A stretch of 64,000 nucleotides of DNA from Skermanella mucosa (GTDB lineage: Bacteria; Pseudomonadota; Alphaproteobacteria; Azospirillales; Azospirillaceae), in NCBI RefSeq assembly GCF_016765655.2, contig NZ_CP086107.1:558001-622000 (forward strand), written 5' to 3'. Position numbers and translations under genes: made by a program. Under the pieces are notes generated by a model, which was given only the letters and a program-made list of their open reading frames with translations, ran no database searches and was not told the DNA's origin. This document shows, one piece after another, positions 35,297 to 45,128 of the stretch (position 1 is the first letter of the stretch; the number at the start of each line of letters is the position of its first letter).

Positions 35297-35854
35297 ATGA
35301 TCCGTAACATCGCTCTTGTGATAGGCCTCCTCAGCCTTGCCGCCTGCGCTTCCCCGGCTGAGCGGTCCAACATGACCGTGGCCCCGTCAGCCGGTCTTGA
35401 GCGCCCCAACGACACCAGTCTAGTCGGCGCGATCGCCATCGGACGGGTTGAGGGCGGCGAGGAGACCAATCCGTTGTGGACATCGCAGGTGGACAGCGAG
35501 GATTTTCGCGGGGCATTGACAGAAAGCTTACGTAATCACGGCCTGCTGTCCGAGGGCGGAGCGCCGCGGTATGTGTTGAACGGTCACCTGCTTGGCCTTC
35601 AGCAACCTATGTTCGGGGCTAACATGACGGTGACCAGTGCGGTCAACTATGAGTTGGTTGATGCCGCCTCGGCCCGGCCTATTACTGGCGAAACTGTCCA
35701 GACTCCATACACAGCGAAATGGAACGATGCCTTTGTTGGGGTTACGCGCCTCAGACTCGCCAATGAGGGTGCAATTCGAGAAAACATCAAGGAATACCTT
35801 AATCGGCTTTACCGTAAACCTCCAACTGACGTGCCAGTGACTCTGTCACAGTGA
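35297..35854 (+). CDS. Lipoprotein of unknown function, separated from its leader by IS256
   Basis: The 185-residue product has a lipoprotein signal (MIRNIALVIGLLSLAACASP, lipobox LAAC) and a mature domain of mixed strands (PRYVLNGHLLGLQQPMFGAN, then VNYELVDAASARPITGETVQ) that resembles lipoproteins of bacterial cell-envelope or efflux assemblies. The ATG lies inside the 9-bp duplication of the IS256, so the coding sequence is complete, but its native ribosome-binding site (AAGGA) and promoter now sit 1.4 kb away on the other side. Expression would depend on readthrough from the element. Confidence 0.7.
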   Translation: MIRNIALVIGLLSLAACASPAERSNMTVAPSAGLERPNDTSLVGAIAIGRVEGGEETNPLWTSQVDSEDFRGALTESLRNHGLLSEGGAPRYVLNGHLLGLQQPMFGANMTVTSAVNYELVDAASARPITGETVQTPYTAKWNDAFVGVTRLRLANEGAIRENIKEYLNRLYRKPPTDVPVTLSQ

Positions 35855-35859
35855 ACACT

Positions 35860-35885
35860 GGGGGGCGGAAACGCCCCCTTTCCCG
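35860..35885 (+). terminator. Rho-independent terminator
   Basis: GGGGGCG-GAAA-CGCCCCC is followed by TTTCCCGTTT. It ends the lipoprotein transcript and, being near symmetric, may also help stop the terminase transcript from the other strand. Confidence 0.8.
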
Positions 35886-35912
35886 TTTAACACGCCACAC
35901 GGTTATTGGGTG

Positions 35913-37337
35913 TTAACCGCCCGTGACGAAGCGTCCCCGAGCCACGGTCTTCGGAACGCTGTTGCAGGCGTAGCGGGCAGCATCCCCGCAATGATCTTCC
36001 TGGTCGGTATCGACATCGTCGGGGCGTGATTCATCCCGCTGCAGGGTAGGGACCGTCCGCAGGAAGTTGATGCACGTGTTGAACACCCACATGCCAGGCT
36101 TCTCCGGCCTCTCCTCGGCGGCGTTCTCGATCATGTCGCGCATCTTCTGCCAGCCGCCGATCCGGTCGTTGTTCGCACGCCCGAAGTTCAGCACATGGCC
36201 CTTCTCGGCCGCGGCCTTCTTGATCTCGGCATAGATGCTCTCCCGTCCCATCTCCGTGAAGATGGCGGGATCGGCGACACAGCCCGACCAGGTGCGCCCT
36301 CGGCTGCGCTCGGCGATGCCGTGCCCCAGCGCCTGGTTCGTCAGCCGCAAGCCTTCGTTGGGCTTCACGTTGCCGCTGGCGTCCTTGGCCACCGTGTACC
36401 ATTCGCTGAACAGGATCATGCTGCCCCGCGGGAAGACGAAGCCGCCCATCTCCCGCACGGGCGAGCCGTCGCTGATCGCCCACATGAGAAGCGCGCTCGG
36501 CCGGCTGCTGCCCCAGTCGAACGACCGACGGTAGGTCCAGCTCGGCGGGATCGTGAAGGGCTTCAGCACGTGGCGCGACGGAACCCATAGATCGTCGATG
36601 AAGCCGCCGAAGGTGCAGTCCCAATCCCCATACCTCCATGCCTTCACGAGTTGGCTGTTGCCCAGCGCCATCAGCCGGCGCTCGTACCCTGGGTCGTTCC
36701 TGATGAGCGCCAAGTTGTCTTCCAGCCGGGACGGAATGAACACCCGAGTCTCGCCGGTTTCCGGATCGGTGATCGGTCGCATGCCACTCGGTGCCGGGTC
36801 CACCCACCTCTGCTTCGCGGCTTGGTGCCCCGGCCCGCCCGGATTGCCGGTGGCCAGCAGCACGCACTTCACGCCTTCGCTCGACCGCAGGCAGCCGCGG
36901 AGCTTGTTCATGGCGTCCAGGTTCGGCCACTGCGTGATTTCCTCCATGCAGATCCACGTCAGCGCCCAGCCCTGATAGGCATCGGCGTCCTGGGCATCCC
37001 ACAGGTGACCGAGATACAGCGTCGCCCCGTTCGGAAACGTCCAGGTCTTCTCCGCCTTGCCGTAGGTCGCGCCCAGCCGGGGGAACAGCTCGCTGGCCTG
37101 GCGCTGCACCTCCTTGAGCTGGGTGAACCGCCGGCGGAAGAACGCGCCCCGGGCGTGGCGTCCGTATTTCTGGGCATGAGCGACCCAATGCCCCAGCATC
37201 CCCGAACTCTTGCCGCCGCCCCGGGCGCCGCCGAAGAAGATCTCCTGGTAAGGGCATGCCAGCAGGGCGAACTGAGGCCCCCTGGTGCCGTTTGCCCGAT
37301 ACTGCGGGCGCCAGATAGTCTCGACGCCGAGAGGCAT
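35913..37337 (-). CDS. Phage terminase large subunit
   Basis: The 474-residue protein is the packaging motor and nuclease of a tailed phage. The ATPase part has a Walker A motif FFGGARGGGKSSG (residues about 34-46) and a Walker B-like LTWICMEEI; the nuclease part starts around RSFDWGSSRPSALL and includes CVADPAIF and a final DHCGDAARYA segment typical of these enzymes. The start at 37337 overlaps the small-subunit stop as TGATG. No portal gene follows; after the stop there is only a terminator and an unrelated gene, so the prophage is incomplete. Confidence 0.9.
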   Translation of the reverse strand: MPLGVETIWRPQYRANGTRGPQFALLACPYQEIFFGGARGGGKSSGMLGHWVAHAQKYGRHARGAFFRRRFTQLKEVQRQASELFPRLGATYGKAEKTWTFPNGATLYLGHLWDAQDADAYQGWALTWICMEEITQWPNLDAMNKLRGCLRSSEGVKCVLLATGNPGGPGHQAAKQRWVDPAPSGMRPITDPETGETRVFIPSRLEDNLALIRNDPGYERRLMALGNSQLVKAWRYGDWDCTFGGFIDDLWVPSRHVLKPFTIPPSWTYRRSFDWGSSRPSALLMWAISDGSPVREMGGFVFPRGSMILFSEWYTVAKDASGNVKPNEGLRLTNQALGHGIAERSRGRTWSGCVADPAIFTEMGRESIYAEIKKAAAEKGHVLNFGRANNDRIGGWQKMRDMIENAAEERPEKPGMWVFNTCINFLRTVPTLQRDESRPDDVDTDQEDHCGDAARYACNSVPKTVARGRFVTGG

Positions 37338-37912
37338 CAGACGCCTTCCTGCGGGCTGGTCGGCCCGTAATTGGCCTGCCACTCGTCCACGGATTCCTCC
37401 CGCGGAGCCTCGATCACGAAGCGGATGGTCGGATCACCCTGCTGGGTCTTCATCGCTTCCAATTCAGCGCGCGTCTTAATGAGCTGGGCCAGCCGGCCGA
37501 GCAGCCTGTCCTGCCGTGCCGAAAGGTCCGGGCGCCGCGAGATCGCATCAGTGCCGGAGCCGTTCTGGTCGGACGATCGCCGGATCTCGACCAGGTTGAA
37601 ACCGGTCAGGTTGCCGGTCGCGTTCGGCTCCAGGCTGACGGCATAGTCCAGCACGCCGGCACGGGCGAGCCAGATCCGCGTCATCTTGATCTCTTCGTCC
37701 AGGCTATCGAGCGAGATGGCATCCCACATCGCCGCCTCATCAGGACTGAGCGCGGCCGAGTAGAGCCCGTGCTTCTTGTTCCCTGTATGCCTCGCGGTCG
37801 GCGTCGCTCCCCCATGGTTCTTGCAGCGCGACTTGCCCTTCATGGGGCGTTTTTGGCACGGCTGACCCTGCCTGTTCTTCGCTCCGCAAATTTTCTTCGA
37901 TGAAGTGTCCAT
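37337..37912 (-). CDS. Phage terminase small subunit-like protein
   Basis: The 191-residue product has an N-terminal Cys/His motif (CGAKNRQGQPCQKRPMKGKS, then RCKNHGGATP), which is common in phage small terminases and related DNA-binding proteins, and a helical C-terminal half (RQDRLLGRLAQLIKTRAELE). It directly precedes the large subunit and overlaps it by one base. The start is uncertain: an in-frame TTG at 37948 would add 12 residues. DNA recognition for packaging is inferred from position and motif. Confidence 0.75.
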   Translation of the reverse strand: MDTSSKKICGAKNRQGQPCQKRPMKGKSRCKNHGGATPTARHTGNKKHGLYSAALSPDEAAMWDAISLDSLDEEIKMTRIWLARAGVLDYAVSLEPNATGNLTGFNLVEIRRSSDQNGSGTDAISRRPDLSARQDRLLGRLAQLIKTRAELEAMKTQQGDPTIRFVIEAPREESVDEWQANYGPTSPQEGV

Positions 37913-38120
37913 GGGGTTTTTCGCGAAATAGGCTTCCAAAGGGTTCAAAATGGCAAAATCGTTGTGTTGAATATGGACTCACTCGGGGTTGCGCGCGATA
38001 GATTTTTACTCGAACGGTATATTCACAATGAGACCTGTGCTGATCCGGCGCCTCGGGGGTTAGCTGCCTCTGTACGGTAGCGTACAAAGACATGGCTCCT
38101 GCAAGACCATCGTCTGTGAA

Positions 38121-38158
38121 AGGCCCGTTCTCGACATGCCTGCCGGAGCGGGTCTTTT
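38121..38158. terminator. Terminator-like hairpin
   Basis: AGGCCCG pairs with CGGGTCT (one G-U) over a long loop and is followed by TTTT on the plus strand. No plus-strand gene directly upstream is evident. Confidence 0.4.
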
Positions 38159-38175
38159 CGCGTGCGCTCCTATGC

Positions 38176-38385
38176 CTATAGCTGCTTTTTCATCCGGCAC
38201 ACGCGGACCTGGAAGGCTCCCTTCGTCGGGACGATTCGGGCATACGCCGGTCCTTCATCCTCGACATGCAGCCAGCGACCTGGAGCGCCTAAGAACGTAA
38301 ATCCTTCTTGTTCAAGGTATCCCATGGCTTCAGCGTTGGTCGCAAATGTCTTCAGCGTAGTGATAAGGTTGGAGGCGGGGTCCAC
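38176..38385 (-). CDS. Hypothetical protein, 69 residues
   Basis: A small protein-like frame (MDPASNLITTLKTFATNAEA, then YLEQEGFTFLGAPGRWLHVE and GAFQVRVCRMKKQL). I do not recognise it. The regular alternation in the C-terminal half suggests beta strands. It is upstream of the terminase genes in the same direction and could be a phage early gene. Confidence 0.45.
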   Translation of the reverse strand: MDPASNLITTLKTFATNAEAMGYLEQEGFTFLGAPGRWLHVEDEGPAYARIVPTKGAFQVRVCRMKKQL

Positions 38386-38563
38386 AGCACCTTTTCCTAT
38401 TCAATCACCCTTACCGCGATTGTAGGGAGTGATTAATAAGTATTGGACTCAAACTTATAGTTCATGTTCATGAGGTATAACGCTCGATGAGCTCTCATTC
38501 ATGATTCTGTGATAAATCTCAACTTTTGGTAGAATAAATATTCACTTTATTTTCCAAAGAATG

Positions 38564-38746
38564 CTACGTCAGTTTACCCGCAGCTTTTTCATAACCGTGC
38601 AGGGTTTCTGCCAGCTTCTGGATTGTTTGCTTAACCTTTTCCTGTTCGTCACCGGAAATGGTTAGAGAATGTTCCTCCAAGTCTTTGATGGCTTGGCGAA
38701 TTTTGTTCTGCTGTTCTGCTAGCCACTCTGGAGGGACAACAGTCAT
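38564..38746 (-). CDS. Small coiled-coil protein, 60 residues
   Basis: Almost fully helical and charged (WLAEQQNKIRQAIKDLEEHS and EKVKQTIQKLAETLHGYEKA), with a GAAAGAAG sequence before the start. The region is AT-richer than the genome average. Probably a small phage or plasmid gene; function not assigned. Confidence 0.5.
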   Translation of the reverse strand: MTVVPPEWLAEQQNKIRQAIKDLEEHSLTISGDEQEKVKQTIQKLAETLHGYEKAAGKLT

Positions 38747-38821
38747 ATTGCTTCTTTCAAAGCCTTGGAGCTAGGAAATTGTTCTCCGCTATGAACTTAG
38801 CTGGAAACACCCAACATCCTA

Positions 38822-38853
38822 TGACCTCGACTTTGGCCATCCTAAATGGGACT
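38822..38853. repeat. 32-bp inverted repeat, left copy
   Basis: TGACCTCGACTTTGGCCATC... (32 bases) occurs here and, exactly complemented, at 43222-43253. The two copies bracket an IS701-like and an IS21 element. Confidence 0.9.
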
Positions 38854-38857
38854 TTGA

Positions 38858-39139
38858 TCAGGCCCTGATCCAGAAGAAGGGTTCCTCGGCGATGAAGTCG
38901 AGGGCGTCATCAAGGGGCATGATGGCGCCGAAGGGACCGGCGGGTCCCCAGGCGTCGCGTCGCCACCAGAGGACCTCGACCTCGTCGTCCTCGCCGGTCG
39001 GGCACAGGCGGGCGACCGGCGCGCCGGTGTGGGTGCTGACCAGCGAGTAGCCGCGACCGGCGCGCCGGGCGCGGACGCCGCCTCGCGGCCAGGGGTGGGC
39101 GTGGATGCGCTGGAGCACGGGGTCGGTCTTGGCGGCCAT
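38858..39139 (-). CDS. Hypothetical protein, 93 residues, beside the IS701-like transposase
   Basis: A compact protein (MAAKTDPVLQRIHAHPWPRG, then STHTGAPVARLCPTGEDDEV and MPLDDALDFIAEEPFFW). The pattern of strand-rich N-terminus and a C-terminal helix is regular, and codon use is good, so it is likely to be real. I believe that similar small genes sit beside transposases of this group, but I cannot name a function. It is divergent from the transposase gene with about 60 bp between starts. Confidence 0.55.
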   Translation of the reverse strand: MAAKTDPVLQRIHAHPWPRGGVRARRAGRGYSLVSTHTGAPVARLCPTGEDDEVEVLWWRRDAWGPAGPFGAIMPLDDALDFIAEEPFFWIRA

Positions 39140-39197
39140 GGCGATCTCCGCGGGGCGGGACTGTTGGGTCCAACACTCCAACCGCCCGGAGGGGACC

Positions 39198-40517
39198 ATG
39201 GACCGCCCTGACCCGCCGCTGCCCGAGGCGTTCTGCCGCTGGCTCGCCCCGGCGCTCGCCGTGTTCTCGCCGACCTGCCGGCCCCAGGCCGCCGCGCTGG
39301 CGGTCGGCGCCCTGCTGGCGCTTGGCCCGCGCACCGTGGCCGGCGCGCTGCGCGCGCTCGGCCTGGCCGGACGGGCCGATTTCGCCACCTTCCACCGGGT
39401 GCTCAGCCGCGACGTGTGGTCCGGGCTGGCGCTGGCCCGGCGGCTCACCCGGGCGCTGGTGCGCGTGTTCGCCCCGCTCGGCCCGGTGGTGGTCGGGCTC
39501 GACCACACCCTGGAGCGCCGGCGCGGTCCCCGGGTCCGGCCGGCGGCACACTACTACGACCCGGTGCGCTCCTCGCGCGGGCGCAAGGTCACCAGCCGCG
39601 GCCTGCGCTGGGTCTCGGCCATGCTGCTGGCCGAGGTGCCGTTCGCCCGCAAGGTCTGGGCGCTGCCGATGCTCAGCGCGCTGGCGCCGAGCCAAGCCTT
39701 CTGCCAGGCCGAGGGCCGGCGATACCGGCCGGTCACGGCGTGGGCGCTCAGCCTGCTGCGCCTGGTGCGGCGCTGGCTGCCGGGGCGCGCCATGGTCGCG
39801 GTGATGGACGGCGAGTTCGCCTCGGTCGGCCTGCTGCGCGAGTTGGGCCGCGCAATGACCGTGGTGACCCGGCTCCGCCTGGACGCCCGGCTGTTCGACT
39901 TCCCGGCCCCGCGCCCGCCCGGCCGGGGCGGTCGGCCCGCCACCAAGGGCAAGGCCCAAACCAAGCTGGCCAAGCGGCGGCACGACGCGGGCGAGCCCTG
40001 GCAGCGCTTCGCCCTGCTGGTCCGCACCGGGCGTCGCCACGCGCGGGAGGCGGAGTTCATCTCCGGCACCGCGCTGTGGCACCACCCGGGGGAGCCGCCG
40101 GTCGCGGTCCGCTGGATCCTGGTGCGCTATCCCGGGTCCAAGCGCGACCCCGACGCGTTGGCGTGCACCGACTTGACGGCCGACCCGCTGGTCATCCTCG
40201 GCTGGTTCTCCAGGCGCTGGCTGATGGAACTCACCTATGAAGAGGCGCGCGCCCACCTCGGCGTCGAGACCCAGCGCCAGCACGCCGACAAGGCGGTGTT
40301 CCGCACCACCCCGGTGCTGTTCGGCCTGTACTCGCTGGTCGCGCTCCATGTCCAGGCCTTCGCCGGCCAACTCGACCTGACCCCGCGCCGGGCGGCCTGG
40401 TACCCCAAGACCGCCCCGACCTTCGCCGACGCCCTGGCTGCCGTACGCATCGCCCTGTGGACCGACCTGAATTTCGTCACAGCCCTGGATCCCGGCGAAA
40501 CCGTCCAAATTCTGTAG
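39198..40517 (+). CDS. IS701-like (DDE_5) transposase
   Basis: The 439-residue protein has the DDE_5-type plan: FCRWLAPALAVFSPTCRPQA, LGPRTVAGALRALGLAGR, FHRVLSRDVWS, then VVVGLDHTLERRRG (first Asp), VAVMDGEFASVGLLREL (second Asp) and LMELTYEEARAHLGVETQRQ (Glu). The start at 39198 has GGAGGGG upstream. The stop codon TAG coincides with the beginning of the next IS21 terminus, so the natural C-terminus may have been clipped. Arginine-rich with very high GC. Confidence 0.82.
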   Translation: MDRPDPPLPEAFCRWLAPALAVFSPTCRPQAAALAVGALLALGPRTVAGALRALGLAGRADFATFHRVLSRDVWSGLALARRLTRALVRVFAPLGPVVVGLDHTLERRRGPRVRPAAHYYDPVRSSRGRKVTSRGLRWVSAMLLAEVPFARKVWALPMLSALAPSQAFCQAEGRRYRPVTAWALSLLRLVRRWLPGRAMVAVMDGEFASVGLLRELGRAMTVVTRLRLDARLFDFPAPRPPGRGGRPATKGKAQTKLAKRRHDAGEPWQRFALLVRTGRRHAREAEFISGTALWHHPGEPPVAVRWILVRYPGSKRDPDALACTDLTADPLVILGWFSRRWLMELTYEEARAHLGVETQRQHADKAVFRTTPVLFGLYSLVALHVQAFAGQLDLTPRRAAWYPKTAPTFADALAAVRIALWTDLNFVTALDPGETVQIL

Positions 40518-40606
40518 CGCGACAATCTGGATGGAGAGAGCGGCGATCAGGATAAGAATGCCTAAGGTCGCGGCGTCAGGATGATTGACGCTGATCGGGC
40601 TGGATT

Positions 40607-42951
<2,345 letters not shown>

Positions 42952-43030
42952 TCATTGGCGTGAAGATCCTCGATCCTGGCCGCATTCACCGCTTCCGTCA
43001 GCGACGTCCTTTTCCAGGAAAGGATGTCGG

Positions 43031-43085
43031 TGTCGCGGTCGTGACTACGGTCAGGCTACGCCCGCCCTCCGTCACGACCGCGACA
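43031..43085. promoter_or_regulatory. 15-bp perfect inverted repeat upstream of istA
   Basis: TGTCGCGGTCGTGAC at 43031-43045 is exactly complemented at 43071-43085. It sits between the IS21 terminus and istA. It may be an attenuator hairpin limiting transposase synthesis or a protein site. Confidence 0.55.
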
Positions 43086-43137
43086 TTCCATTCCGACCCT
43101 GATTGACGCTCTTCCTATCCTGATTGTCGGGCCATAA

Positions 43138-43489
43138 AATTCCTCGCACCGTCTACGTCAGGCTCGTCCAGGCCGCCGCTTATGCCCCCTGACCTATCAA
43201 AACCAATCCGAAGCCGCTCGTAGTCCCATTTAGGATGGCCAAAGTCGAGGTCACCCTTTGCCTTGACCCAGCCGATCAGGAGGTCGGCGTGGGGCGCCAG
43301 CTTTCCGCCGCCGGGCGGACGCCCTTGCCGCATAGGTTCCAGCGAGCCGGTTCTCGCCTTGCGCTGCGCCAGCCGGATGCTCGTACTCGGGCTGACGCCG
43401 AACCGGCGGGCCGCCGCCCGACACGAGTTCCCGCTCTCGATCGATCCGATGATCCGCACACGCAAATCAGACGAATAGCCATGACCCAT
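43138..43489 (-). pseudogene. IS630-family transposase N-terminus, broken
   Basis: MGHGYSSDLRVRIIGSIESG and the helix-turn-helix CRAAARRFGVSPSTSIRLAQ are the start of an IS630-type transposase. After GWVKAKGD (about residue 80) the similarity ends, exactly where the 32-bp inverted repeat begins, and the frame runs to a stop in the IS21 end. The catalytic domain is missing. Confidence 0.75.
43222..43253. repeat. 32-bp inverted repeat, right copy
   Basis: Exact complement of 38822-38853. It marks the breakpoint of the IS630 gene. Confidence 0.9.
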
Positions 43490-43652
43490 GATCCACCTCC
43501 AAACACGGTGAATCACACCAAAGCCCAGAGCGCAATAGTGATTCGGGTTTTACGCTCCCCGCTCTAGACCAGCTTGGCCTCGGCTGGCTGCAGGCAAACG
43601 CCACCGGCTTCCAGGAGCCTGGGTCGTCGTTAGTTATGGAGCCGAATCCTGC

Positions 43653-44999
43653 TCAGGCCCTGATGCGGGCGACTTCCCGCCGGCGCCTGATCAGCCACAG
43701 CGCGCCGTATGCCGCGAGTAGCGTTGCGATGGCCAGCAAAGTGACAACGGCGAAATTGACCTCGGGCCACTGGACGTATTCAAGGGCCGCCATCCGCTCG
43801 AGCATCCAGTGCCACGCGGTGTGCGCCACGAGAACCGAGAGGATCATGACGCCGGCGCGCTGCGCAGGGGCGGTCTTCAGCGACAGCGCCAGGACGGGCA
43901 ACACGATCAGTAGGAACAGAAGCTGACCCAGCTCCACACCGACGTTGAAAGCCAGCAGGGACAGCAGAAAATGCCCGCCCGTGTACTGCAGGTCCTCCTG
44001 TAACACGAACGAGAACCCGAACCCGTGGATGAAGCCGAAGGCGCCGGTGATCAGCCATCTCCAGCGCAGCGCGGTTGCCGCCTGGCCATGGAGCCAGGTG
44101 CCGACAATGTTTTCCAGCGCCATGTAGACGATCGACAGGGCGATCAATGTCTCGATCAGCGGCGGAAACCAGTTTCCCTCCGGCACGGCGCCGGTGGCGG
44201 CGGCCAGCAATGTGACGGAGTGCCCTATGGTGAAAGCGGTGACTACGCCCACCAGCCGCCACATGTGTTCCAGCCTGAAGGGTAAGACCAGGCACAGAAG
44301 GAACAGCAGGTGATCGATACCTTCCAGAATATGGCCGAAGCCCAAGCTGACGAAAGTGAATGCGGCACGGTGCCAGCTCGGATCGAGTTCGAGCCAGCCG
44401 TGGCCACCATGGACTTGGTAGGCGCGAGGCTCGCCGCCGGGAGGGAGAAACTGCACGAACAGCTTCAGGCGTCCCGACAGGCCGGATCCCAAGAGAACAT
44501 CCACGCCGAAGCGGGAATCGGGCGAGGCGGCAGAATAAACCAGTGCCACGTCGAAGTAGCCCTGGTTCCAGAACAGGTTGCTCTGTGGCGGCAGGTCCGG
44601 TCCTGTCACGTGACTCCAGGCTGCCTCAAACGTGCCGAAGGCGTCCTCCGAGGGGTGCGAGAAGCGCGTATGCGCTATCGGGACGCCGAGACGCTCCCCG
44701 TTCTCATAGAGAATGAAACTCTGCGTCACGGCCTGCACCAGTCGGTCGAGCGAGCCCTCGATACGGGCAAGGTCAAGGTAGCCGGGACCTCGCTTGGGCA
44801 GAGCCATGCCTTCGAACAGGCTGAGTGGAATCCGGGTCACTGCCACGAGCCGGCCAGAGTCCGGTTTGATGAAACTGTTGACAAGGATTTCGTCGGGAAT
44901 GTCGTGGGCGGCGGCAGACCTGCTGACGAGCGGAGGAAGGAGCAGGGCCGCGAAAGCGAGCGCGAGCAACCATCGGACGGTCAGGTTTGGAATCGTCAT
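43653..44999 (-). CDS. HupE/UreJ-type membrane protein
   Basis: The 448-residue protein has a signal peptide (MTIPNLTVRWLLALAFAALL, cleavage after SAAA), an extracytoplasmic domain of about 180 residues, and then seven or so membrane helices starting with the family motif FGHILEGIDHLLFLLCLVLP. Further conserved His residues are in FTIGHSVTLLAA, FGFIHGFGFSFVL and LVAHTAWHWML, as in HupE/UreJ proteins, which are thought to carry or handle nickel/cobalt or other metals. No hydrogenase or urease gene is near, so the substrate is open. It is read in the same direction as the NHL-repeat gene but a strong hairpin lies between them. Confidence 0.82.
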   Translation of the reverse strand: MTIPNLTVRWLLALAFAALLLPPLVSRSAAAHDIPDEILVNSFIKPDSGRLVAVTRIPLSLFEGMALPKRGPGYLDLARIEGSLDRLVQAVTQSFILYENGERLGVPIAHTRFSHPSEDAFGTFEAAWSHVTGPDLPPQSNLFWNQGYFDVALVYSAASPDSRFGVDVLLGSGLSGRLKLFVQFLPPGGEPRAYQVHGGHGWLELDPSWHRAAFTFVSLGFGHILEGIDHLLFLLCLVLPFRLEHMWRLVGVVTAFTIGHSVTLLAAATGAVPEGNWFPPLIETLIALSIVYMALENIVGTWLHGQAATALRWRWLITGAFGFIHGFGFSFVLQEDLQYTGGHFLLSLLAFNVGVELGQLLFLLIVLPVLALSLKTAPAQRAGVMILSVLVAHTAWHWMLERMAALEYVQWPEVNFAVVTLLAIATLLAAYGALWLIRRRREVARIRA

Positions 45000-45052
45000 G
45001 ATAATTGGGGACTTCTCGCGATGGTAAGTGAAACCACTGCAGCCGCGACCGT

Positions 45053-45099
45053 GAAACTCCCCGTCCGGTACGCCGGTGAGCGGCTGGACGGGGAGTTTC
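45053..45099 (-). terminator. Strong hairpin between NHL-repeat and HupE-type genes
   Basis: GAAACTCCCCGTCC and its exact complement form a 14-bp stem over a 19-base loop. There is no long T run, so termination might need Rho, or the structure may protect the transcript end. Confidence 0.65.
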
Positions 45100-45128
45100 G
45101 TCAGGCTATGCGTTGCTGACCAGGCGGC

